From Weissella cibaria (lineage in GTDB: Bacteria > Bacillota > Bacilli > Lactobacillales > Lactobacillaceae), in the NCBI RefSeq assembly GCF_004521965.1, contig NZ_SDGK01000031.1:34821-98820 (forward strand): DNA of 64,000 nucleotides. The letters are read 5' to 3'. Under the pieces are notes generated by a model. It had not been told where the DNA came from, made no database searches, and worked only from the letters and a program-made list of their open reading frames with translations. Position 1 is the first letter of the stretch; every line of letters begins with the position of its first letter. The position numbers and the translations under genes are program-made. Below are positions 16,801-24,319 of this stretch, piece by piece.

Positions 16801-18522
16801 GCTCGCTTGAAATCTCAACAGGAGAATCCAATTTTTGCGATTATTGGTAATCCACCATACTCAATTGGACAAGAAAATGTTAACGAGGACAACGCGAATA
16901 TCGAGTACCCAAAACTTGAGGAAAGTATTGCAAACACGTATGCGAAATATACAGATTCTGACTTGAAAAAGGGACTCTATGATACGTACATTAAAGCTTT
17001 CCGTTGGGCTACTGACAGAATTGGAAGTCAAGGTGTTATTGGATTTGTTACAAACGGTTCATTTATTGATACCAAGTCTACGGCCGGATTCCGTAAAGTT
17101 CTTAATGATGAATTTAATTACTTATATATCTTTAATCTACGTGGAAACCAACGAACTGGAGGAGAAATGTCTCGCAGAGAAGGTGGAAAGGTATTTGACT
17201 CTGGAAGTAGAGCACCAATCGCCATAAGTATTCTTGTCAAAGACGGGTCGGATAATCACGTTATTAAGTACCACGACATTGGGGATTATCTCAGTCGTCT
17301 TGAAAAATTAGACATTATTAAAAATTTTGCTGGCGTTGACGATATAGATTGGGTGACTATTACTCCTGATGAGAATAATGATTGGATTAATTTGCGAGAT
17401 GCAAATTATCAAAATTACCCAAGCCTGTTCAGCAAAACTGAAACTTCATTGTATGAATCTCAATACACTGGAATTTATACAGCTCGTGATAACTGGGTGT
17501 CAAACTTTAGTAAAAAGCAGGTTAATAAGAACGTTACCACATTGATTGATAATTATAATTCTGAGATTGATCGACTAACTAATGTGTTAGATGCCAATGA
17601 TCGAATGACCCAAAAAAATAATAATGATAGTTTTGTGAGCTGGTCGACGGGACTGAATTCAAAATTTAAAAAAGGACAAAGACTAAGTCCTGAAACTGGA
17701 AAGTATATTCAATGGATGTACAGGCCGTTTGTTAAGAAGTGGTTGTATTGGGACGATTTCTTGAATGAGCGACCAAGTTCATACAGAGGCCTTTCTGACA
17801 TTATGGGAACGGTTCTTTATATGCAAGGTTCAGGAGCTAATAAAGATTTTTCTGTTCTGGCAACGAATCTTGTACCTAGTCTCCAGTTAGTGCAAAATGG
17901 TAAAGGTTTTCCACAAAATGTTGGCAAGGATGCTATGGGCATGTTGTCTAACTTGAATGAGGTTACGTTGGAACAAATTGGTATGGCCTCAGAAGAGGAT
18001 GCAATAGCGTACGTCTATGCATTATTGCATCATCCGGATTTTTTGCAGAAGTACGCTAGTGACTTAAAGAAAGATTATCCACGAATTCCGAAAGTGGAAC
18101 AGCAAGTTCAATTTATTGAAATTGGGAAAAAGTTATTAGGGCTACATTTGCAGTACGAGGACGTACCGTTAAATTCTGATGTAGAAATAGTTTTGAAAAA
18201 GGATAATCCTTCTTATTCTGTAATTTCAATGAAGCCGCAAAAAACGACAGGAATGGATACAATCCACTTTAACGCGGATATTGACATTAGAAACATCCCA
18301 GATGTTGCATGGGAATATGTTGTGAATGGTAAGCCGGCAATTCAATGGATAATTGAACAATATCAGGTTGGTACTGATTCTGCTACAGGAATAGTGGATG
18401 ATCCGAACCAATATAGTGACGATGAAAAATACGTATTTAACTTGTTGCTTCGAATAATAGAGCTAGCAAAGCAGACTCAAGAGTTGGTGAAGTCACTTCC
18501 AGCCTTGAGAATATTGAATTAA
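13804..18522 (+). CDS. Single-polypeptide restriction-modification enzyme, Type ISP architecture (LlaGI/LlaBIII-like)
   Basis: 1572 residues, close to the known lactococcal Type ISP enzymes. Domain order: an Mrr-like nuclease at about 1-160, with Asp in KGIDIVAKD and QAKF as the catalytic Asp...Gln-x-Lys; a superfamily 2 helicase/translocase, with Walker A in MAPGTGKT and DEAH in IIADEAHRTTG, and helicase motif VI around QAVGRIMRKF; a coupler; an N6-adenine methyltransferase, with motif I ILDPFTGTGTF and catalytic NPPY in IIGNPPYSIG; and a C-terminal target-recognition domain. Such enzymes methylate one strand of an asymmetric site, translocate on DNA and cut when two converge. All key motifs are present with no interruption. 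One polypeptide does all steps, so no separate S or M gene is needed. Confidence 0.92.
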   Translation: MVNAFDDLVQNANENIHEQRDRGTWFERMVVAYLKNEPLQKATYSDVWMLSDIPDEYGISKQDKGIDIVAKDAVTGELTAVQAKFKKDKIEKSTIDSFLNQSQLAVFSKGLIVSTVDNWSKNAEEALDGLRNPVTRIGLSELRNSEIDWTKYKFESPETVELKKKKTLRPHQQGALDAVLKGLEDADRGQLIMAPGTGKTFTSLKITEALAKKSGNKPFNVLYLVPSIQLLSQTLKAWNSDTEMLMHSFAVTSDRKATKVKKDESNADISARDLGYPATTDPMKLVDNYKQALSQSPQRDLMVVFSTYQSIDVIGRAQDFDLPEFDLIIADEAHRTTGSHLMNDDESVFTKVHSNENVRGKKRLYQTATPKIYGPAAKQKADENSIVLAAMDDVTLYGEKFYTYSFGDAITDRVLTDYKVVVLGVDEAAVSRTMQSVMKDAETGELKLDDVTKIIGVWNGMVKRQSFTDAVDGLPMRRAISFIDTIDHSKNIIAPMFERVVNQYLGGDGVADSMYRVKVKHVDGSMNALQKNDALDWLKSDIPDDKNEARILSNVRFLTEGIDVPNLDAVIFMSPKKSQVDIVQAVGRIMRKFDTKEYGYILLPVGIPADTTPENVLNDNKAYKQIWQVLNALRSMDGRFDAMINKIDLNKNKPKNVQLIGVGGAPEDERPFGGEGVVPKPADEQLSLNLETFEEVENAIYGKIVQKVGDRRYWEQWSGDVAKIARQHMTRIRVMIEDENSEPAIAFEKFLKEIRYELNSGITKDSAIEMLAQHMITKPVFDALFESYSFIKTNPVSQVMEDIIQVLERNKFEEEQESLDGFYASVAQRAKGIDNAEGKQTVIKELYEKFFQTAFKDTTDRLGIVFTPVEIVDFIVKSVDQVLDRHFGKGLSDEGVHILDPFTGTGTFVTRTLQYLEQQMNEGKISFTDVLRKYTQELHANEIVLLSYYIAAINIEAVFDDISGDDRGYEQFPGIVLTDTFDTTEHKDDFLTDMLGENNARLKSQQENPIFAIIGNPPYSIGQENVNEDNANIEYPKLEESIANTYAKYTDSDLKKGLYDTYIKAFRWATDRIGSQGVIGFVTNGSFIDTKSTAGFRKVLNDEFNYLYIFNLRGNQRTGGEMSRREGGKVFDSGSRAPIAISILVKDGSDNHVIKYHDIGDYLSRLEKLDIIKNFAGVDDIDWVTITPDENNDWINLRDANYQNYPSLFSKTETSLYESQYTGIYTARDNWVSNFSKKQVNKNVTTLIDNYNSEIDRLTNVLDANDRMTQKNNNDSFVSWSTGLNSKFKKGQRLSPETGKYIQWMYRPFVKKWLYWDDFLNERPSSYRGLSDIMGTVLYMQGSGANKDFSVLATNLVPSLQLVQNGKGFPQNVGKDAMGMLSNLNEVTLEQIGMASEEDAIAYVYALLHHPDFLQKYASDLKKDYPRIPKVEQQVQFIEIGKKLLGLHLQYEDVPLNSDVEIVLKKDNPSYSVISMKPQKTTGMDTIHFNADIDIRNIPDVAWEYVVNGKPAIQWIIEQYQVGTDSATGIVDDPNQYSDDEKYVFNLLLRIIELAKQTQELVKSLPALRILN

Positions 18523-18582
18523 ACAGAAAAATTGACAACTTGGTAATTTAGCTAATGACAAAAGTGTTGTGAGGTAGATAGG

Positions 18583-19023
18583 TTGAATGAAAATGATTTT
18601 TTTAACGGCCAAATCAAAAGTGACAAAGGATCAACTACACTGACAGAAAATACACCTGTATTGAAGCCGCAGTCTTATCAGAATGATTATTATTTGTATA
18701 TTCGAAATTCGGAGATCAAGAAAATTAGAGAACGGTCCGAAGCAGTGAAAAATAAGAAAGGGCTTAATTGGCATGGTATTTTGGGAACTTTGTCAGGTGC
18801 TTTCTTTGGTGCATATGCTGGGTACGCATTTTCAATTGGGAAATTAGTTTCTGATGATACTATAATGAGTCAAATTGGGACTGTAGGCATGCTTGTTGGT
18901 TGGGTGGCTACAATGGTTGGTTGGTTTTTTACAAACAATAATGAAATTGCCGATTCTAAAGCATTTGCAGAATTTGTGTTAGATACGTTAATTGAGGAGG
19001 GACAGCAAAATGAACTTAAATAG
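18583..19023 (+). CDS. Two-helix membrane protein encoded between the restriction enzyme and a protease
   Basis: 146 residues from a TTG start with GAGG about ten bases upstream; no in-frame ATG is near. The first 60 residues are polar and cytoplasmic (many Lys/Arg around KKIRERSEAVKNKKG). Two glycine-rich membrane segments follow, GTLSGAFFGAYAGYAF (about 67-84) and IGTVGMLVGWVATMVGWFF (about 95-114), then a short acidic helix. I do not recognise the family. It overlaps the protease gene by 14 bases, so the two are translationally coupled. The layout resembles small membrane effectors of bacterial defence systems, but that is inference. Confidence 0.75.
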   Translation: MNENDFFNGQIKSDKGSTTLTENTPVLKPQSYQNDYYLYIRNSEIKKIRERSEAVKNKKGLNWHGILGTLSGAFFGAYAGYAFSIGKLVSDDTIMSQIGTVGMLVGWVATMVGWFFTNNNEIADSKAFAEFVLDTLIEEGQQNELK

Positions 19024-19774
19024 TATAGGTAATCAGTTACTGTTCACGACTGTCCAAATTACGGGTCAGACGGATAAAGGATTTACTTCGGGAACGGGAT
19101 TTATTTTCGCCCGGCGTGTTCCGGACGAAGATGTGGTAGAGCCGTTTTTAATGACGGCGTATCACGTTGTGCAGCCAATCCAGAGTGGGGAAATAATATT
19201 TACCATGGAGCAGGATGGACAGCCAGATTTAGAGAAAACGTTTACGGCTACTTTTGATGCAACGTTTTTTGCTAATTCAAAATTAGAAAATCTAGATATC
19301 GCTGCGGTGAATATTGCACCATTCTTAAATAGTTTCAACGATAGACAAGAAAAAATATTTTTTCGCACCATTGATAGCGGTATGATTCCTGAACAAAAAA
19401 TTGTAGATGAGTTACAAGCGATTGAAACATTAACCTTTATTGGGTATCCCGCTGGTTTGAAAGATACTAAACATAATTTGCCAATAACTCGTCAGGGAAT
19501 CACATCAACTCCAATATGGAATGATTATGAAGATGAACCAAAGTTCTTTATAGATGGGGGAGTTTATCCAGGGTCCAGCGGTAGCCCTGTTTTTGTTCTC
19601 AATCAAGGATCATATGGAACTAGTGATGGAATCACTATTGGAAATAGGTTATATTTTGTTGGCGTAATAACTGATACTAACATTAAAGGTGACACATATT
19701 TACAATTGGGGATAGCGGTCAAATCTTCGGCAATTTTAGGTGCTCTGAATTTGAAATTTCCATCAAAGGCGTAA
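19010..19774 (+). CDS. Trypsin-like (S1/S64-type fold) serine peptidase, cytosolic
   Basis: 254 residues without a signal peptide. The catalytic triad can be placed: His in MTAYHVVQP, Asp in NLDIAAVNI and Ser in YPGSSGSPVF, with the GxSGSP context of chymotrypsin-fold enzymes. The remainder fits a single double-barrel domain and there is no PDZ domain, unlike HtrA. The ATG at 19010 has GGAGGG upstream. It is the last gene of the element, 22 bp before the right arm repeats. Co-expression with the membrane protein suggests a two-part unit in which the protease processes the partner, or responds to infection or to failure of the restriction enzyme. The function is not known. Confidence 0.82.
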   Translation: MNLNSIGNQLLFTTVQITGQTDKGFTSGTGFIFARRVPDEDVVEPFLMTAYHVVQPIQSGEIIFTMEQDGQPDLEKTFTATFDATFFANSKLENLDIAAVNIAPFLNSFNDRQEKIFFRTIDSGMIPEQKIVDELQAIETLTFIGYPAGLKDTKHNLPITRQGITSTPIWNDYEDEPKFFIDGGVYPGSSGSPVFVLNQGSYGTSDGITIGNRLYFVGVITDTNIKGDTYLQLGIAVKSSAILGALNLKFPSKA

Positions 19775-19795
19775 TTTATGTATACAAGCAAAGCA

Positions 19796-19816
19796 TGGAG
19801 CGATTTGTGGAGCGAG
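19796..19816 (+). repeat. Right arm-type direct repeats
   Basis: TGGAGCGAT and TGGAGCGAG with a 12-bp period, matching the pair at 8002-8022 in sequence, spacing and orientation. They lie 92 bp inside the right core, against 45 bp on the left. Confidence 0.65.
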
Positions 19817-19907
19817 TGATATGTTTTCAATGATTTCTGGTGACCTTTCATGACTGGGAAACGTTGATTTTAAGGCGTTCTAGGGTCACGAAGAATTATC
19901 AAAATTG

Positions 19908-19923
19908 TCTCAAAGCGTTAATC
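19908..19923 (+). repeat. attR core (copy of the rpsI 3' end)
   Basis: Identical 16 bases to 7942-7957. It contains a displaced TCA AAG CGT TAA, the rpsI C-terminal codons and stop, but without any rpsI reading frame upstream, which marks it as the distal junction. Confidence 0.85.
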
Positions 19924-19967
19924 TTTCGATTTTCACTTTCTGGATTGGGAACGATTCAAAACAAATT

Positions 19968-20004
19968 AAAAGCACTTATTACTTCGGTAATAAGTGCTTT
20001 TTTT
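19968..20004 (+). terminator. Displaced host rpsI terminator
   Basis: AAAAGCACTTATTAC, TTCG loop, GTAATAAGTGCTTTTTTT. The stem is perfect. It lies 45 bp after the attR core, at the distance expected for the original terminator of rpsI before insertion. Confidence 0.85.
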
Positions 20005-20149
20005 GCGCCTATTGCAATTTTTAACAAATATGGGCAATTGTGACTAATTTGGAACTGTCCGCCGTTGTATAATTGAAAACATCATATCAAAGCGTTAGCT
20101 ACTTTATGTTTAGTCCGGAGTAGCTAGTGAGAGTTGAGGGGGAAATTAC

Positions 20150-21250
20150 GGGGATTCGTAAAATAATTGGTGCGATAGTTTTGATAAATTTTAGTCACAG
20201 AAGCCACATTCACCTATTTATCGCATGGGTTAGTTGGTCACGAAGCAACACCAAAGGTTCGGAAAATTCATAAACCGGTGGTTACATAAACGCGCCCGTC
20301 CAACCACGGTCGGTTTTGGCCAAAGCGATTGACCAGCAAGTCAAAGCGACTGGTCGAAGTGGCACATTATTAGTGGTCAAAGCCGGGAAAACATTCTAAA
20401 TCAGGGATATGGTTTGGCGAATAATCAGACTAACCGGCCAGCGACAACGCAATCTTTGTATGGGATTGCGTCACTCCAGAAGAATCTAACGGCATTACTC
20501 GTGATGCAACAAGTGGTAGCAGGGAAGATTAAGTGAACTGATAGGATGAGCCAATATTTACCACAATTACCGGCGGCCAACACAGTTACTGTACAGCAGT
20601 TGTTGAATATGACTGTTGGTTATAATCAAATTGGTAAAACGGAAACCACGCTTGATGAAACAGGCTATGAAAAGTATGCGTTATCACAGTTGGTGATGGA
20701 ACAACGTGAGGCTTGGTACTATTCAGCTGGTAATTACGTCGCGTTAGTCGGCATCTTACGCCAGGTTACTGGTCGTTCTTATGCCGATTTATTGCAGGAA
20801 ATGCTCAAGGGTCAGCATCATATCGATTATACGGACTACAACGATTTCATTAACAGTTCATATAGAACAGCAAACTATGGGGCGGATGGGACGGCTTATT
20901 TCGATAATCCGAATATCTTTAACCGGGAAATTGGGACCGGTAGTATTGAGATGACGACGGGTAATCTCTATAAATTACTGCGGGATGAGTTAAGCAATAA
21001 GATTATTTCAAAACGATAATTTAACGCAATGATGCGCTTGGCGCCTAATGAAACCCATGCGAATGGGATGTACGATGATGGCAATGCTTATCGGATGCAC
21101 GGGATTATTTTAGGCTTTGAGTCTTCAGTAAAAATGATTAAAGATGGTAAAAACATGGTTATTTAGTTAAGCAACGAAGATACAACTAAGGTACACACGA
21201 ATGTAGTTCTTGTTAATCACTTCTACGATAGCCTGCTAACCGTCGAGTAA
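20150..21250 (+). pseudogene. Decayed serine hydrolase (class C beta-lactamase/penicillin-binding fold)
   Basis: The remains include the nucleophile motif Ser-Leu-Gln-Lys in GIASLQKNL (about 20468), LLNMTVGY, and the Tyr-x-Asn motif in YYSAGNYVALVGIL. The frame is broken in several places: no start codon where RKIIGAIVLI begins, stops and frame changes between 20200 and 20400, a TGA at 20534-20536 inside one continuous frame, and a TAA at 21017. Homologous sequence continues to about 21250 (MRLAPNETHANGMYDDG). The longest open stretch, 20546-21019, is only a fragment. A terminator-like stem at 21273-21297 follows. Such enzymes cut peptides or esters at the cell surface; this copy is almost certainly dead. 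Confidence 0.82.
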
Positions 21251-21321
21251 AATCGCGAAGCATTTAGTCCGCATGAAACAGAGGGGTGTTTCATTTTCGG
21301 TTTGTGAATAGTCCCGGAAAC

Positions 21322-21372
21322 TTGACAATTGATGCTTACTTAAAATACAATGTAAACAAGAAAGCGCTTACA
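21322..21372 (+). promoter_or_regulatory. Promoter and cre site of the pyruvate oxidase gene
   Basis: TTGACA (21322-21327) and TACAAT (21346-21351) are spaced by 18 bases. A catabolite-responsive element, AGAAAGCGCTTACA (21359-21372), matches TGNAANCGNNNNCA at all but the first base. It lies at the expected transcription start, so bound CcpA would block transcription on rapidly used sugars. Confidence 0.75.
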
Positions 21373-21404
21373 GCGTTTGCTTTAGATATATGGGGGGCAT
21401 TGAA

Positions 21405-23225
21405 ATGTCAGATACGAAGATTTCTGCAGGATTAGCAGCATTGAAAGTCATGGAAGGTTGGGGGATTGACACCATGTACGGTATTCCATCAGGTACGCTT
21501 AGCGGCTTAATGAATGCCATGGGAAATCCAGAAAACAACATCAAGTTTATTCAAGTTAAGCACGAAGAAATTGGTGCCATGGCTGCTGTTATGCAATACA
21601 AGTTCGGCGGTAAGATTGCGGTAACAGTTGGTTCAGGGGGACCAGGTGCGACCCACTTGATTAACGGGTTGTATGATGCCGCAATGGATCACATCCCAGT
21701 GCTGGCTATCCTAGGTTCAAAGCCAGTTCGCGAATTGAATATGGATTCATTCCAAGAACTAAACCAAAATCCAATGTATGAAAATATTGCGGTATATAAT
21801 CGGCGTGTCGCAACGGCTGAACAATTGCCTCACTTGGTGGATGATGCCATTCGTACGGCTATCTCACAACATGGTGTTGCGGTACTTGAAGTCCCTACTG
21901 ACTTTGGGTTTGCAGAGCTTGACGCTGCTTCAATTTACTCATCACCATTATATTCGTCAGGTCCTAAGTTCCAAAACTACCGACCAGTTGAGCCACGAGC
22001 AGCTGATATCGATGCGGTTGTCGACATTTTGGCTGAATCTGAGCGCCCAGTGATTTATGCTGGATTTGGTACACAAGGCCACGGTGATTTAGTCCAAGAG
22101 TTGTCACGCAAAATTAAGGCACCAGTCATTACGACAGGTAAGAATTTTGATAACTTCGATTGGGATTTTGAGGCGTTGACGGGTTCAACCTTCCGTGTTG
22201 GTTGGAAGCCAGCTAACGAAACGGTATTGGAGGCTGATACAGTATTGTTTATGGGAACAAACTTCCCATTCTCAGAAGTTGAAGGGACGTTCCGTAACGT
22301 TAAGAAGTTTGTGCAAGTCGATGCGAACCCGGCAATGCTTGGTAAGCGTCATGAAACGGACGTGGCCATTTTGGCGGACGCAGGTAAGACACTTGAAGCG
22401 TTGTTGGCAAAGGTGGATCCTGTTGAAGAAAACGCTTGGTGGCGTGCAAACGTTAAGAACGTGCAAAACTGGCGCGATTACATGAACAAGTTGGAGCATA
22501 AGACAGAAGGTCCATTGCAGGCTTACCAAGTCTACAATGCGATTAATAAGTTGGCTGATGAAGATGCCATCTTCTCAACTGATGTCGGTGACGTGACACA
22601 ATTGTCAACGCGTCACTTGCACATGAACCCTAAGAACATGTGGCGAACATCACCATTGTTCGCGACGATGGGAATCGCTTTGCCTGGTGGAATTGGGGCA
22701 AAGAACACATACCCGGACCGTCAAGTTTGGAACATCGTTGGTGATGGTGCCTTTTCTATGACATACCCTGATGTGGTCACGAACGTTCGTTACGACATGC
22801 CAGTTATTAATGTCGTCTTTACCAATACAGAATACGGCTTCATTAAGAACAAGTATGAGGATACTAATGAGTACAACTTCGGGGTAGATTTCACTGACGT
22901 TGATTACGCCAAGGTTGGTGAGGCGCAAGGTGCCGTTGGTTTGACGGTTAACCGCATTGAAGATATTGATCGTGTCATGCAAGAAGCGGTTGATTACTAC
23001 AAGCAAGGTCGTGTGGTGGTAGTGGATGCCAAGATTACAAAGGATCGTCCAATTCCAGTTGAAACATTGAAGTTGGATACCAACTTGTACAGTGATGATG
23101 TCGTTGCAGCCTACAAGAAAAAGTATGAGGCGGAAGACCTAGTGCCATTCCGTGAATACTTGGAAGGTGAAGGTTTGACGTCAAACTACATTAAGGCTGA
23201 CGAAGGTAATAAGTTTAGCTTCTAA
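21405..23225 (+). CDS. pox: Pyruvate oxidase (acetyl-phosphate forming)
   Basis: Converts pyruvate, phosphate and oxygen to acetyl phosphate, CO2 and hydrogen peroxide, with TPP and FAD. 606 residues from the ATG at 21405, close to the 603 of the Lactobacillus plantarum enzyme. The TPP-activating Glu lies in [15 protein letters not shown] (near residue 50). The TPP/Mg motif is [29 protein letters not shown] (Gly-Asp-Gly through Asn, residues about 447-475). The central FAD-binding domain contains the [11 protein letters not shown] region. A GGGGGG stretch precedes the start. Promoter and cre site suggest induction after glucose is exhausted or during aerobic growth. It supplies extra ATP through acetate kinase and makes peroxide. 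Confidence 0.93.
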   Translation: MSDTKISAGLAALKVMEGWGIDTMYGIPSGTLSGLMNAMGNPENNIKFIQVKHEEIGAMAAVMQYKFGGKIAVTVGSGGPGATHLINGLYDAAMDHIPVLAILGSKPVRELNMDSFQELNQNPMYENIAVYNRRVATAEQLPHLVDDAIRTAISQHGVAVLEVPTDFGFAELDAASIYSSPLYSSGPKFQNYRPVEPRAADIDAVVDILAESERPVIYAGFGTQGHGDLVQELSRKIKAPVITTGKNFDNFDWDFEALTGSTFRVGWKPANETVLEADTVLFMGTNFPFSEVEGTFRNVKKFVQVDANPAMLGKRHETDVAILADAGKTLEALLAKVDPVEENAWWRANVKNVQNWRDYMNKLEHKTEGPLQAYQVYNAINKLADEDAIFSTDVGDVTQLSTRHLHMNPKNMWRTSPLFATMGIALPGGIGAKNTYPDRQVWNIVGDGAFSMTYPDVVTNVRYDMPVINVVFTNTEYGFIKNKYEDTNEYNFGVDFTDVDYAKVGEAQGAVGLTVNRIEDIDRVMQEAVDYYKQGRVVVVDAKITKDRPIPVETLKLDTNLYSDDVVAAYKKKYEAEDLVPFREYLEGEGLTSNYIKADEGNKFSF

Positions 23226-23248
23226 ACACACCTAAATTAGATGACCAT

Positions 23249-23290
23249 ATAAGAAAAAGCAGCTAACGACACTTAGCTACTTTTTCTTAT
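23249..23290. terminator. Bidirectional terminator between pox and the TetR-type gene
   Basis: Arms ATAAGAAAAAGCAGCT and AGCTACTTTTTCTTAT pair with one mismatch, with A and T tracts on both sides, so it can serve both convergent genes. Confidence 0.8.
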
Positions 23291-23294
23291 GGGT

Positions 23295-23867
23295 TTAACT
23301 ATTGATCATTGTACTGGCTGAATTGTTCAAGGCGTAAATCAAAATTGGTGCGAAAGCCTCGGGCAAGACCGGCTCATCTTGATTCATCCAAATTGACACG
23401 AGGCCAATGAATTCGTGGATAATCACTTTAGATTGCACAGTCGCCGGGATAACCACGGCCATGCGTGAGCAATCTTCAAATAGTGGAAGTAGTAAATCGC
23501 TATAACGGTCTTCCATAAAGCCGTTCCAAGTGGAATTGATTTTACCAGAATAAAGAATTTGAAAGAAGGCACGTTTATCATAAATCAGTGGTAATACAGC
23601 GTAAACCAGTTGATGGATAATAGTTGGACTACCAGACAGCTCGGTGACAATCGCGTCAATTTCAGCCTGAATATTCTGATCAACGTAGTAATACAACGAC
23701 GTTAATAATTCATCGGTATTGCGAAAATGGCTTTGATACATAGCCTGGCGTGAGATGCCGACCTCCTCCGCAATCGCTTTGATTGAAATATCAGAAAATG
23801 ATGTGGTACGTTGGGCGACTTTAGCAAATGCTTGAAAAATGTGAATGTCAGAGTCAGTGAATTACAT
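23295..23867 (-). pseudogene. TetR/AcrR-family regulator with a stop at codon 2
   Basis: The reading frame encodes a complete TetR-type protein of about 190 residues: helix-turn-helix (ISIKAIAEEVGISRQAMYQSHF) and an all-helical ligand domain. But the ATG at 23867, which has a perfect AAGGAGGT site, is followed at once by TAA. The next in-frame ATG (23741) lies inside the recognition helix and would give a protein without DNA binding. Either the gene is dead or a rare non-ATG start is used. It is next to pox but convergent, and control of pox is not implied. Confidence 0.8.
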
Positions 23868-24080
23868 GATTACCTCCTTGAGTAGTTAATGCGGCAATCT
23901 AATGAAACAGTATTGCATACATGACATATATTATATAGAGCGGATTTAATGCTGTTTTATTTCATTTTCCATTTATTTTTAGATGACGTTTACAGATGAC
24001 AACTACGGGGCATTGAGGGGAAAGGTGACCAAGTATATCATAAACTTATGGGGTATGGTTTATGATGATGAGGTGGGACG

Positions 24081-24239
24081 ATGTCAGCAATTGTGACGTT
24101 ATTCGTGGTTACAGTGGTGGTTTGGATAGCACTGATGTCGACGCGTAAACAGCAAACAAAGTTTTGGACGATTCTAGATATACCATTTGGAATTATGCTA
24201 GTACTTTGGCTGGTTGTGTTAGTAAAATTGAATGCCTAA
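24081..24239 (+). CDS. Small membrane protein of 52 residues
   Basis: Starts at ATG with AGGTGGG nine bases upstream. Two hydrophobic helices (VTLFVVTVVVWIALM, residues 5-19, and FGIMLVLWLVVLVKL, residues 36-50) are separated by a short basic loop with TRKQQTK. A strong terminator follows directly, which supports a real monocistronic gene. The family is not recognised. The rest of the gap between 23868 and 24080 is AT-rich with no further coding sign. Confidence 0.6.
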   Translation: MSAIVTLFVVTVVVWIALMSTRKQQTKFWTILDIPFGIMLVLWLVVLVKLNA

Positions 24240-24240
24240 C

Positions 24241-24283
24241 AAAACGCTCGCACTGCAATTAATTGGTGTGAGCGTTTTACTTT
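24241..24283 (+). terminator. Terminator after the 52-residue membrane protein
   Basis: AAAACGCTCGCAC pairs with GTGTGAGCGTTTT, followed by ACTTTTG. It begins two bases after the stop codon. Confidence 0.8.
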
Positions 24284-24319
24284 TGTTTGCTATGATAGTA
24301 GTAACAAGGAGGCGGGGAA

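Larger units (their letters stand above)
7942..19923. mobile_element. Integrative and mobilizable-type element inserted in the 3' end of rpsI
   Basis: A 12-kb element bounded by a 16-bp direct repeat of the rpsI tail (7942-7957 and 19908-19923). The left, minus-strand block holds integrase, excisionase, an HUH Rep/helicase protein, a 151-residue membrane protein, an FtsK-like ATPase and a 108-residue protein. The right, plus-strand block holds an XRE-type regulator, a Type ISP restriction-modification enzyme, a membrane protein and a trypsin-like protease. There is no VirB4-like ATPase, secretion channel or phage structural gene, so it should depend on a helper conjugative element. Integrative mobilizable elements of streptococci with Rep_2-type relaxases and FtsK/TcpA-type coupling proteins are known; the match to that class is inference. 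Confidence 0.85.

Noticed and set aside
18992..19023. Longer start for the protease gene at 18992
   Set aside because: The ribosome site GGAGGG lies directly before the ATG at 19010, and the upstream codons overlap the previous gene only by chance.
7942..19923. Prophage as an explanation for the rpsI insertion
   Set aside because: No capsid, tail, terminase, holin or lysin gene is present; the content is transfer-type plus restriction cargo.
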